Shown: one piece after another, positions 1 to 5,125 of the stretch | How the letters are laid out: every line of letters begins with the position of its first letter | How positions within the stretch are numbered: the first letter of the stretch is position 1 | Source: an uncultured Eubacteriales bacterium | Lineage (GTDB): Bacteria; Bacillota; Clostridia; Christensenellales; Aristaeellaceae | DNA: 5,479 nucleotides | NCBI GenBank assembly: GCA_900553265.1 | Contig: USDD01000135.1 | Location: 1 to 5,479 of the forward strand | Direction of reading: 5' to 3' | Position numbers and translations under genes: made by a program | Notes under the pieces: generated by a model | The model's input: the letters and a program-made list of their open reading frames with translations, nothing else | What the model was told of the DNA's origin: nothing | Databases searched by the model: none

Positions 1-20
1 TAAGTGTTACCGGGGTTGCG

Positions 21-47
21 GGAAAACGTCCTGAACGGGCGTTTTTC
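21..47 (+). terminator. Rho-independent terminator near the left edge
   Basis: AAAACGTCC (23-31) pairs with GGGCGTTTT (37-45) to form a 9-bp stem with one G-U wobble and a 5-nt loop (TGAAC). The 3' arm runs into a T-rich tract. It sits just after a TAA at 1-3, so it probably ends an upstream gene lying outside the window. That gene may belong to the host if the element inserted just downstream. The stem is nearly symmetrical (A-run before, T-run after), so it could also work on the minus strand. Confidence 0.65.
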
Positions 48-86
48 TCTGTTTTGGGAGGGAAACTGGGTATGGCGTTAAACGCG

Positions 87-146
87 TTCGGCGATTGGTG
101 TTTAAAGCGTTAGAATGCCTGGGGCGCAGCGAGTTTCGGCGTTTGG
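87..146 (+). repeat. Direct repeat pair TTCGGCGwTTGG (48 bp apart)
   Basis: Positions 87-98 and 135-146 match at 11 of 12 bases. Each copy is followed, after a variable gap, by AAGCGT (105-110 and 158-163) and then a similar AGAAT.CC tail. Together they look like two diverged copies of a composite element. They may be transposase end-binding sites, because they lie in the gene-free left end of a Mu-like element. Confidence 0.4.
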
Positions 147-201
147 AGAGCATGGAGAAGCGTGGAGAATTCCCGCCTGCCGTGCGCCAGATTGTGGCAT
201 T

Positions 202-223
202 ATTGGGAAACCATTGGGAAACC
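202..223 (+). repeat. Perfect 11-bp tandem duplication (ATTGGGAAACC x2)
   Basis: ATTGGGAAACC at 202-212 is repeated immediately at 213-223 with no mismatch. The core GGGAAAC also occurs at 60-66. An abutting exact 11-mer is unlikely by chance in a window this size. The 11-bp period puts both copies on the same face of the helix, which suits paired protein binding. Function unknown. Confidence 0.6.
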
Positions 224-233
224 GATGTTTTGC

Positions 234-284
234 AAAATCGCTTCCTATTTTATGCCATCGAAAAGCGTCAAAAAAATCGCTGCC
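234..284 (+). repeat. Direct repeat pair AAAATCGCTnCC (39 bp apart)
   Basis: Copies at 234-245 and 273-284 match at 11 of 12 bases. They lie at the inner edge of the repeat-rich left end, before the region turns AT-rich. They could be a further protein-binding site or simply low-complexity similarity, since A-runs contribute several of the matches. Confidence 0.3.
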
Positions 285-332
285 CGCATAAAGCATGAAT
301 GATGCGCATAAAAATACATTTGTAAATTTCCA

Positions 333-361
333 GCGACAAAACCGATGCAGTATACTATAAT
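333..361 (+). promoter_or_regulatory. Rightward sigma-A-type promoter left of the repressor gene
   Basis: GCGACA (333-338, 4 of 6 to TTGACA), a 17-bp spacer and a perfect TATAAT (356-361) make a credible promoter, within the most AT-rich stretch of the left end. It points at the 3' end of the convergent repressor gene. Its transcript would start near 368 and run antisense to the repressor message from position 507 on. Confidence 0.5.
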
Positions 362-427
362 ATGGGTGTCAACGCGTGGACAAATACATCGGATAGCCGG
401 CTCCCGGAGAAGAGAAAGGGAGTCTTT

Positions 428-613
428 ATGGAATCTGTTTGCAGCAGCCAAGTCGTGGCCATTCTTCGCTCCCCAGGTAATCGAGGTGGTATTCGTGTTG
501 TACTAATCATTGGTGACCGTCATTTTGCTTGTCTCGTTCCTCCTGACGAATCTGTTCGACAATTCTGCGGACAAATCGTTCCAGATCAAACTGAGAGCTG
601 CTCTGCAAAGTGA
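428..613 (+). CDS. Doubtful small ORF, 61 aa, antisense to the repressor tail
   Basis: ATG at 428 is preceded by GGGAG (418-422) with a 5-nt gap and lies about 60 bp downstream of the promoter at 333-361. The predicted 61-residue product has a short hydrophobic stretch (VVLII, residues 24-28) and four cysteines. I recognise no family. Residues 27-61 are encoded on DNA that also codes the repressor C-terminus on the other strand, so part of the reading frame may be open only as a shadow. An earlier ATG at 362 overlaps the -10 box and has no ribosome binding site, so 428 is the better start. The alternatives are an untranslated antisense RNA or a chance ORF. No function is assigned. Confidence 0.3.
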   Translation: MESVCSSQVVAILRSPGNRGGIRVVLIIGDRHFACLVPPDESVRQFCGQIVPDQTESCSAK

Positions 614-947
614 GTGAAGCCTCATCTTCCATGGCGCTTTGAATATGATAGGCAACCTGTTCCCGATCTTTCGGGGACAGGTCTTTATTTGAGTATATTT
701 CCCATTCGCTATCGCCGATCGTCATGGCAGGCTGTGCGGACATATTGGGAACATCGCTTAATCCCAGAATATAATCCGAAGTAACGTGGTATGTTTCCGC
801 GATTTTTATCAGCATTTCAATGTTGGGCTGGCGAGTCCCCGTCTCCCAGCCTGCAACGGTTCGCTGCGCCACCCCTAAGCGTTCTCCCATGAGAGCCTGA
901 GATTCTCCGGCATCAGTGCGAATCTTCCGAATACGATCACAAATCAT
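507..947 (-). CDS. XRE-family HTH repressor of lysogeny (Mu c / CI position)
   Basis: This 146-aa cytoplasmic DNA-binding protein probably represses the divergent early promoter. Residues about 3-62 form an XRE/Cro-C1 helix-turn-helix domain. The signature runs through SQALMGERLGVAQRTVAGWE (16-35), then RQPN and a hydrophobic stretch ending in SDYILGLSD. Residues 80-146 are hydrophilic, probably helical and strongly charged. They are too short for an S24/LexA-type self-cleaving peptidase, and no such motif is visible. Start: ATG at 947 follows AGGTGA (957-952) with a 4-nt gap. The gene is divergent from the rightward XRE gene and shares four operators with it, one overlapping its own promoter, so autoregulation is likely. 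Induction cannot be by classical RecA-stimulated self-cleavage. Proteolysis (as for Mu c by ClpXP) or an antirepressor is more plausible. The alternative is a non-repressor XRE regulator, but position favours a repressor. Confidence 0.85.
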   Translation of the reverse strand: MICDRIRKIRTDAGESQALMGERLGVAQRTVAGWETGTRQPNIEMLIKIAETYHVTSDYILGLSDVPNMSAQPAMTIGDSEWEIYSNKDLSPKDREQVAYHIQSAMEDEASLTLQSSSQFDLERFVRRIVEQIRQEERDKQNDGHQ

Positions 948-963
948 AAAATCACCTGCTTAT

Positions 964-992
964 ATAATAGCACAGAGCGAGCTAAAAATAAA
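964..992 (-). promoter_or_regulatory. Leftward repressor promoter (extended -10 type)
   Basis: On the minus strand, TGC-TATTAT (972-964) is an extended -10 element. A weak -35 (TTTATT, 992-987) sits 17 bp upstream. The strong extended -10 may make up for the poor -35. Operator O1 (969-983) covers the extended -10 and spacer, and O2 (993-1007) starts immediately upstream of the -35, so occupancy of these two sites should control repressor synthesis. Confidence 0.5.
969..983 (+). promoter_or_regulatory. Operator O1
   Basis: This copy fits AGNNCANNNCGAGCT, an imperfect palindrome centred at 976 whose right half (CGAGCTAA) is the best-conserved part. It overlaps the extended -10 of the leftward repressor promoter. 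It is the closest relative of O4: their 22-bp contexts match at 17 positions. Confidence 0.7.
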
Positions 993-1007
993 AGAGCATT
1001 TCGAGCT
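993..1007 (+). promoter_or_regulatory. Operator O2
   Basis: This copy of AGNNCANNNCGAGCT is centred at 1000. It lies between the -35 boxes of the two divergent promoters, touching the leftward one (987-992) and 8 bp short of the rightward one (1016). Its centre is 24 bp from that of O1. Confidence 0.7.
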
Positions 1008-1015
1008 AATTTGTG

Positions 1016-1044
1016 TTGACTTTTAGCTCGTCTTGCACTATAAT
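1016..1044 (+). promoter_or_regulatory. Early rightward promoter
   Basis: TTGACT (1016-1021), a 17-bp spacer and a perfect TATAAT (1039-1044) make this the best promoter in the window. Transcription should start near 1051 and read the small XRE gene, the transposase and the rest of the operon. Operator O3 occupies the spacer, O2 lies upstream and O4 covers the start of the transcript, so this is the promoter the lysogenic repressor is expected to silence. Confidence 0.8.
1025..1039 (-). promoter_or_regulatory. Operator O3 (inverted copy)
   Basis: This is the same motif in reverse orientation (TTAGCTCG half on the plus strand), centred at 1032. It fills the spacer of the early rightward promoter, from just after the -35 to the first base of the -10. 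Binding here should block RNA polymerase directly. Centre spacing is 32 bp to O2 and 29 bp to O4. Confidence 0.75.
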
Positions 1045-1053
1045 GATGTCATA

Positions 1054-1068
1054 AGCTCAGTTCGAGCT
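1054..1068 (+). promoter_or_regulatory. Operator O4
   Basis: AGCTC (1054-1058) and GAGCT (1064-1068) form the most symmetrical of the four operators, centred at 1061. The site lies just downstream of the expected transcription start and ends 5 bp before the Shine-Dalgarno of the XRE gene. It could act as a roadblock or as an operator for the small regulator. Confidence 0.7.
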
Positions 1069-1085
1069 AAAACGGAGGCGATAAA

Positions 1086-1304
1086 ATGAGATTAGACGAA
1101 GCTCGCAAAAAGCACAAGCTGACGCAGAATGCGCTTGGCGAAGCCGTGGGAGTCTCTCAAAGGGCAATTTCAAGTTACGAGGCAGGCGCAAGAAAGCCGT
1201 CACCTATCGTTGCTATGAAGATAGCCCACGTGCTCGGCCTTACTGTCGCCGAAATGTGGGAAATGCTCTACAACGGTGTCAACGAAGAAAGCCGTTGCAG
1301 CTGA
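1086..1304 (+). CDS. Small XRE-family regulator, Cro/Ner-like
   Basis: This 72-aa protein is almost entirely one XRE helix-turn-helix domain (residues about 1-62): the helix pair around LGEAVGVSQRAISSYE (17-32), then ARKPS and a final helix containing VAEMWEM. ATG at 1086 follows GGAGG (1074-1078) with a 7-nt gap. It is the first gene after the early promoter and divergent from the repressor, which is where Cro (lambda) or Ner (Mu) sits. The expected role is to bind the shared operators early in lytic growth, shutting off repressor and later damping early transcription. It ends 14 nt before the transposase start, and the transposase Shine-Dalgarno lies in that gap. Its HTH resembles that of the leftward repressor, in keeping with shared operators. 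Confidence 0.85.
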   Translation: MRLDEARKKHKLTQNALGEAVGVSQRAISSYEAGARKPSPIVAMKIAHVLGLTVAEMWEMLYNGVNEESRCS

Positions 1305-1318
1305 ACGGAGGGCGTGCA

Positions 1319-3382
1319 ATGAATGACACAATCTACATAGACTCCGCAACGGCTGCTCAACTGACCGGAAAGTCAAAGCAGGCGATCTGCAAAAACGTTC
1401 GGTTGGGAGCGTTGGACGCAGAATCAACCGATGAAACCGGCCGGGGCGGGGTGGGCGGTATTTCCTACCGCATCCCGCTGACGGCGCTGCCGGCGGAGGC
1501 ACAGATCAGGTATCTGCGGGCCACGGTGATGCGGGACATGGAGGGGAGCCGATACGAGTTCGACCTGGCGGGCTACAAGGTGCGCAAGGGCGACGCGGGT
1601 CTGAAGATCCTGCTGGAGCGTCAGGAGGCCGTGATCGCCTTCCACGTCCTGCAGCGGGACGGGAAGGGCAAGCTGAAGGAGCGGATCGACGCTCTGGCGG
1701 TGCAGTACGGCGTGAGCGGCATGACGCTGCGGCGCTGGGCCAGGGGCTACGCGGAGAACGGGCTCGGCGGGCTGGTGCGCGAGGGCCGCAGCGACAAGGG
1801 CAAGTCGAGAACCATGTGCGACGAGGCCCGGCGGTACATCTGCGAACAGTACCTCAGCCCCGAGCAGCGCACGCAGGCTCTGATCCGGGACAAGCTGGAG
1901 GATCGAATCCGTGAGCTGGGGCCGATGGGCTGCGAAAACTGCCCGTACAACCCGGAGAGCGCGAACCATCTGGCGCTGATCGGCACCGAGGACGAGCCCT
2001 TTTTCCCGCCCTGCGGCCATGCGGGGCACGGAATTCTCATGACCGGCGGGCGCGAGGCGGTGCGACGGGTGGTGGCATCGATCAGCGACGCGGAAAAGAC
2101 CTACATGCGCAAGGGGCGCAAGGTGTGGGAGGCCGCGTACATGGTCAAGGCCACGCGGGCGAAGCCGGAGATGGTGAACGAGGCGTGGTACGGCGACCAT
2201 CATCAGTTTGACGTGTTCGTGCTGGACGCTCAGGGCAAGCCCGTCCGGCCGTGGCTGACCGCGTGGTACGACATCGGGAGCGGCTGCATGGCTGGCTGGT
2301 GCATCAGCACGAACCCGAACAGCGAGACGATTCTGGAGGCGTTCGCGAGGGGCGCGGCCCGCAAGAAAAACAGCCCGTTCCACGGAATCCCCCGCTACTG
2401 CTACATCGACAACGGCAAGGACTACCGGGGGCAGCGATTCGAGGGCGGCGAGCTGCGGGGCTACGAGATGAAGGGCCTGAACGCGAACCTGAACGAGCAG
2501 GGCCTGATGCAGGCGCTGTGCATCGAGGTCATTCACGCAAAGCCGTATCATGGCTGGGCCAAGCCCGTGGAGCGGTGGTTCAGGACGCTGGAGGAGCGCT
2601 ACTGCCGCGATCTCCCCGGCTACTGCGCCGGGAAGCCGGAGAACCGGCCCGAGAACTTCGAACGCAGCCTGAAGCAGCTGACGGAGCGGGGCGAGCTGCT
2701 GACGCTGGATGAGCTGGGAGACATCTTCCTCAACGAGATCCTGCCGGCGTATCACAACCGCGCCCACGACGGCTACGGCGGCGAGACGCCCATGGAGCGC
2801 TATCTGCGGCTGCCGCGGGCGCGGGCGGAGGAGATCGGCTGGAACACGCTGGCGATCATCAAGAAGGAAGCAGCCCATCGCGTGGTGAGCACGCAGGGCG
2901 TGAAGTTCGACGGGCGGCTGTACTGGCACCCGGAGCTGCGCTTCCTCGTCCGGCAGGAGGTCACGCTCCGATACAACCGCGGCGACTGGCGCAGCGTGTC
3001 GATCTTCGACCGGGAGGGCCGGTTCGTGTGCGAGGCGGAGCCGAAGGAGCTGCTCAAAATGGTGGGCGAGAACGAGGAAACGGTGGCGGAGCACATGGCC
3101 CTCCAGAAGCGTCAGGAGACGGAGACGCGGCGAACCATCCGCTCCCGGGGCGTTCGACTTCCGGGCAAGCGGGCCAGCGGCAACATGTTCTACGAATGCG
3201 TGGACGAGAGCTATCGCGGAACGCTGGACAGCTTTGAGGCCGAGAGGGCTGCGAGGGGATTTGCGGATAACCGGAAGCGGCGGAAGGAGCAGGAGGAACG
3301 CACCGCCGAGGGCGCCAACGCCGTGCGGCAGATGTTCCGCAGCGCGGGCGACGATCTGCTCAGACGCGCGAAATCAATGTGA
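1319..3382 (+). CDS. muA: MuA-type DDE transposase
   Basis: This 687-aa recombinase should pair the element ends and catalyse strand transfer. Residues about 5-70 resemble the MuA N-terminal winged helix that binds the internal enhancer/operator (TAAQLTGKSKQAICKN at 11-26, then a SYRIPLTALP strand). Residues about 115-200 hold further HTH end-binding domains (YGVSGMTLRRWARGY, 130-144). The RNase-H-like core carries D293 (YGDHHQF), D364 (CYIDNGKD) and E418 (WAKPVERWF), spacing 70 and 53, close to MuA D269/D336/E392. Residues about 490-580 look like the Mu-transposase C-terminal beta-barrel (YNRGDW, FVCEAEP). The basic, helical tail is where MuA contacts MuB and ClpX. Length is close to MuA (663 aa). 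The start at 1319 is chosen because GGAGGG (1307-1312) lies 6 nt upstream; an upstream ATG at 1256 has no such site and overlaps the XRE gene. Oddities: a C-x2-C...C-x-H-x2-H cluster (C205, C208, C232, H234, H237), and lower G+C in the first 40 codons. Confidence 0.95.
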   Translation: MNDTIYIDSATAAQLTGKSKQAICKNVRLGALDAESTDETGRGGVGGISYRIPLTALPAEAQIRYLRATVMRDMEGSRYEFDLAGYKVRKGDAGLKILLERQEAVIAFHVLQRDGKGKLKERIDALAVQYGVSGMTLRRWARGYAENGLGGLVREGRSDKGKSRTMCDEARRYICEQYLSPEQRTQALIRDKLEDRIRELGPMGCENCPYNPESANHLALIGTEDEPFFPPCGHAGHGILMTGGREAVRRVVASISDAEKTYMRKGRKVWEAAYMVKATRAKPEMVNEAWYGDHHQFDVFVLDAQGKPVRPWLTAWYDIGSGCMAGWCISTNPNSETILEAFARGAARKKNSPFHGIPRYCYIDNGKDYRGQRFEGGELRGYEMKGLNANLNEQGLMQALCIEVIHAKPYHGWAKPVERWFRTLEERYCRDLPGYCAGKPENRPENFERSLKQLTERGELLTLDELGDIFLNEILPAYHNRAHDGYGGETPMERYLRLPRARAEEIGWNTLAIIKKEAAHRVVSTQGVKFDGRLYWHPELRFLVRQEVTLRYNRGDWRSVSIFDREGRFVCEAEPKELLKMVGENEETVAEHMALQKRQETETRRTIRSRGVRLPGKRASGNMFYECVDESYRGTLDSFEAERAARGFADNRKRRKEQEERTAEGANAVRQMFRSAGDDLLRRAKSM

Positions 3383-3419
3383 AAAAACACGGAGGAAATA
3401 CGGGAAAGGAGAGGTTGAC

Positions 3420-3704
3420 ATGGTTGGGAACATCGTACTTTTCATGGTCGGCGCGGGAATCGGAGGCGGGCTGGTGGCCTACCACGAGCACCGCGTGAAG
3501 GCGGCGGTGCAGGCCGAGCGACGGGAATCCAGCCGGCTGAGGCAGGCGCTGTCCGAGCAGATGATCCGCAACGCCCAGAACAAGGCGTACAGCGAGGGCT
3601 TCGACGCGGGCGTGAGCTGCCCCATCTCGGAGGCCGAGCGGCTGGCCCGCACGTTCGCCGCCCGCAAGGGCACGACCCAGATTCGGACGCAGAGGGAGGC
3701 GTGA
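3420..3704 (+). CDS. Small single-pass membrane protein between transposase and ATPase genes
   Basis: This is a 94-aa protein of unknown function. Residues about 4-21 form one hydrophobic, glycine-rich helix (GAGIGGG) that is more likely a membrane anchor than a cleaved signal. Basic residues follow it (HEHRVK), suggesting the C-terminal part lies in the cytoplasm. Residues 27-55 are charged and heptad-like (probable coiled coil). Next comes an EGFDAG motif (59-64) of the sort seen in small phage membrane proteins. ATG at 3420 follows AAGGAG (3406-3411) with an 8-nt gap. The reading frame is open further upstream within the transposase gene, but this ribosome binding site decides the start. 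The stop (3702-3704) lies just before the ATPase start at 3707, so the two are probably translationally coupled. In Mu itself A and B are adjacent, so a membrane protein here is notable. Candidate roles (superinfection exclusion, membrane tethering) are guesses. Confidence 0.75.
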   Translation: MVGNIVLFMVGAGIGGGLVAYHEHRVKAAVQAERRESSRLRQALSEQMIRNAQNKAYSEGFDAGVSCPISEAERLARTFAARKGTTQIRTQREA

Positions 3705-3706
3705 AC

Positions 3707-4672
3707 ATGGAAGCAAGGATTGCAGACTTTCGGCAGGAGCCCATCTCAGACAAGGAGCTGCAGGAAAAGCTCATCGCGGCGAGGGAAAACAGAGGCATGA
3801 AGTTCTCCGCCATCGCCGAAGCCATCGGGATCTCGCGGACGGCGCTGAGCCAGTTCGCGAACAACGCGCTGCCGATCCGCGAGCCCTACCGCACGGCGCT
3901 GATCGAGCACCTGAACGCCGCTGCGGAGGCGCCGGCCGCGGAGGAACGCCGATGCGGCTACAAGCAGCATCTGGAGCTGTATCAGACGACGGAGTTCCGA
4001 GACGCCATCGGCTGGTGCCGGAAGGTGGTGGAGAATCGGAAGATGGGCGTTATGATCGGCTATCCCGGGAGCGGAAAGACCACCGTTCTACGGCAGTTCG
4101 GGGCGCTGACCCCGGGCGCGCGGTACATCGAATGCTGGCCGGGGATGCGCATGAGCGATCTGCTCCGGGCCATCGCCAACGCCGCGGAAATTACGATCAG
4201 CGGCAACAACTACGTCAAGGCGCAGCAGATCGTGGCGGGCCTGCGCAGCCGGACCGACATCGTGCTGATGTTCGACGAGTGCGAGTACCTCAAGAAGTGG
4301 GACGTGGACAAGTTCGAGATCATCCGAAAGATCTGGGACAACACGTCGACGCCGGTGATCTTCGCCGGAACGCAGGAGCTGGAGAACATACTGACGCGGG
4401 GCGGCGGGCGCGGAAATCTGGCGCAGCTCTACCGGCGGAAGTGGGAGATCAAGCTGGAGGGCGTTCGCGGTGATGAAATCCGGGCGATCCTGAGGGACTA
4501 CAACGTGACCGGCGACGCGGCGGAAATGCTGGTGAAGATCGCCACGGACGCGCGCCACGGAGGGATGGGCAATTTTGCCGAAGTGCTGGGCATGTGCCTG
4601 GAGGCGGTACAGGGCGGACTGGTGGACGGAGCCGCGGTGCGGGGCGCGAAGGAATACAAGCTGCTGTACTGA
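3707..4672 (+). CDS. muB: MuB-type AAA+ ATPase, transposition target-capture protein
   Basis: This 321-aa protein is close to MuB (312 aa). MuB polymerises on DNA with ATP, captures target DNA, activates MuA and gives target immunity. Residues about 17-69 hold an N-terminal HTH (IAEAIGISRTALSQF, 36-50), as in MuB. The AAA+ core shows Walker A GYPGSGKTT (118-126, K124/T125), Walker B IVLMFDE (185-191, D190/E191), and a sensor-1-type VIFAGTQE strand. Basic residues follow in GGGRGNLAQLYRRK. A helical C-terminal domain (about 255-321) corresponds to the MuB DNA-binding/MuA-interaction region. Start: GGGAGG (3694-3699) is 7 nt before ATG 3707. An in-frame GTG at 3701 is only 1 nt from that site and is rejected. 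The gene lies between the membrane protein and a 145-aa unknown, in one operon. Alternative: a TniB/IstB-like helper ATPase, but the HTH plus neighbouring MuA-type transposase favour MuB. Confidence 0.93.
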   Translation: MEARIADFRQEPISDKELQEKLIAARENRGMKFSAIAEAIGISRTALSQFANNALPIREPYRTALIEHLNAAAEAPAAEERRCGYKQHLELYQTTEFRDAIGWCRKVVENRKMGVMIGYPGSGKTTVLRQFGALTPGARYIECWPGMRMSDLLRAIANAAEITISGNNYVKAQQIVAGLRSRTDIVLMFDECEYLKKWDVDKFEIIRKIWDNTSTPVIFAGTQELENILTRGGGRGNLAQLYRRKWEIKLEGVRGDEIRAILRDYNVTGDAAEMLVKIATDARHGGMGNFAEVLGMCLEAVQGGLVDGAAVRGAKEYKLLY

Positions 4673-4687
4673 GAGGAGGAAATGAGA

Positions 4688-5125
4688 ATGAACGTGAGGC
4701 AACCCAGAGCCGAATACCGGCAGATGGCCAGAATTGCCGAATACACGGCGCAGGTGGCGCGGCGGCTGGCGGACGGTGAGAACATGCAGCCGTGCGAAGT
4801 CAGAGCGCATCTGCGCAAGCTGAAAAACTGCGTGGGCCGCGGTCAGGCGCAGTTCGACGCGATCATGCGCTGCATCTGCGCCGGAGAGGGTGTGGAAAGG
4901 CTGGTGCGGCGGAGGACCCTGAGCGTCGGCGCGACGCGCGCAGCGATTGCGGACGCGCTGGTCGAAAGGAGCAAAGGCGAGGATCCCGACTGGGTCGGGA
5001 GCGCGCTGTGCGATCTCAACACCTGTGAAACCGAACGGGATTTTCGCCTGTGGGCCGAGGAACACTGCTTTTACGGCATCGAGAATCTGCTCTGGTATCG
5101 GGAGGAGGACGGGAAAGATGACTGA
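4688..5125 (+). CDS. Unrecognised 145-aa protein, cysteine-containing
   Basis: I do not recognise a family. The product is cytoplasmic in character: no signal or membrane helix, probably mostly alpha-helical. The first 80 residues are strongly basic and the tail acidic (WYREEDGKDD). It has seven cysteines (36, 48, 62, 64, 108, 113, 127), including a C-x-C pair and a C-x4-C pair. These might bind metal, but no known zinc-finger spacing is evident. Two in-frame ATGs occur, at 4682 and 4688. AGGAGG (4674-4679) is 2 nt from the first and 8 nt from the second, so 4688 is preferred. It follows the ATPase stop by 15 nt and overlaps the next gene by 8 nt, so it belongs to the early operon. In Mu-like phages this region carries accessory early proteins (host nuclease protection, transcription modulation), but nothing here ties it to one. 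Confidence 0.75.
   Translation: MNVRQPRAEYRQMARIAEYTAQVARRLADGENMQPCEVRAHLRKLKNCVGRGQAQFDAIMRCICAGEGVERLVRRRTLSVGATRAAIADALVERSKGEDPDWVGSALCDLNTCETERDFRLWAEEHCFYGIENLLWYREEDGKDD

Larger units (their letters stand above)
48..332. other. Gene-free, repeat-rich left-end region (candidate transposase-binding end)
   Basis: No convincing coding region is visible here. The stretch holds several short direct repeats: TTCGGCG(A/T)TTGG at 87-98 and 135-146; AAGCGT at 105, 158 and 263 (steps of 53 and 105 bp, about 5 and 10 helical turns); TGGAGA at 144, 153 and 163; a perfect 11-bp tandem at 202-223; AAAATCGCTnCC at 234-245 and 273-284; and GCATAAA at 286 and 306. In Mu, three transposase-binding sites occupy roughly the first 180 bp of the left end, before the repressor gene. 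By position this region is the equivalent. Assigning any given repeat as a transposase site is inference. Confidence 0.45.

Noticed and set aside
95..298. 67-aa plus-strand frame in the left end (TTG at 95, inner ATG at 152)
   Set aside because: No ribosome binding site or family likeness, and it lies over the direct repeats expected of an end-binding region. Kept only as part of the gene-free left end.
397..407. CCGG-CTC-CCGG mini-hairpin in the leader of the small ORF
   Set aside because: A four-base stem with a three-base loop and no U-tract is too weak to call a terminator or riboregulator.
245..451. 68-aa minus-strand frame downstream of the repressor
   Set aside because: No ribosome binding site, and its composition looks random. 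It covers the promoter at 333-361 on the other strand.
1256..1318. Upstream ATG that would add 21 residues to the transposase
   Set aside because: It overlaps the XRE gene and has no Shine-Dalgarno. The ATG at 1319 has GGAGGG at an ideal distance and gives a normal MuA-type N-terminus.
1424..3094. 556-aa open frame on the minus strand opposite the transposase
   Set aside because: It is a shadow of the GC-rich transposase gene: leucine-, arginine-, alanine- and histidine-rich composition, no ribosome binding site, and the plus-strand frame has catalytic motifs.
3234..3419. Upstream extension of the membrane protein frame into the transposase gene
   Set aside because: The strong AAGGAG site before 3420 and the hydrophobic N-terminus beginning there mark the true start. 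The extension is out-of-frame translation of the transposase tail.
745..3435. Exact 12-mer TTGGGAACATCG at 745-756 and 3424-3435
   Set aside because: About one such match is expected by chance in a window of this length, and both copies lie in or at the start of coding sequence with no shared context.
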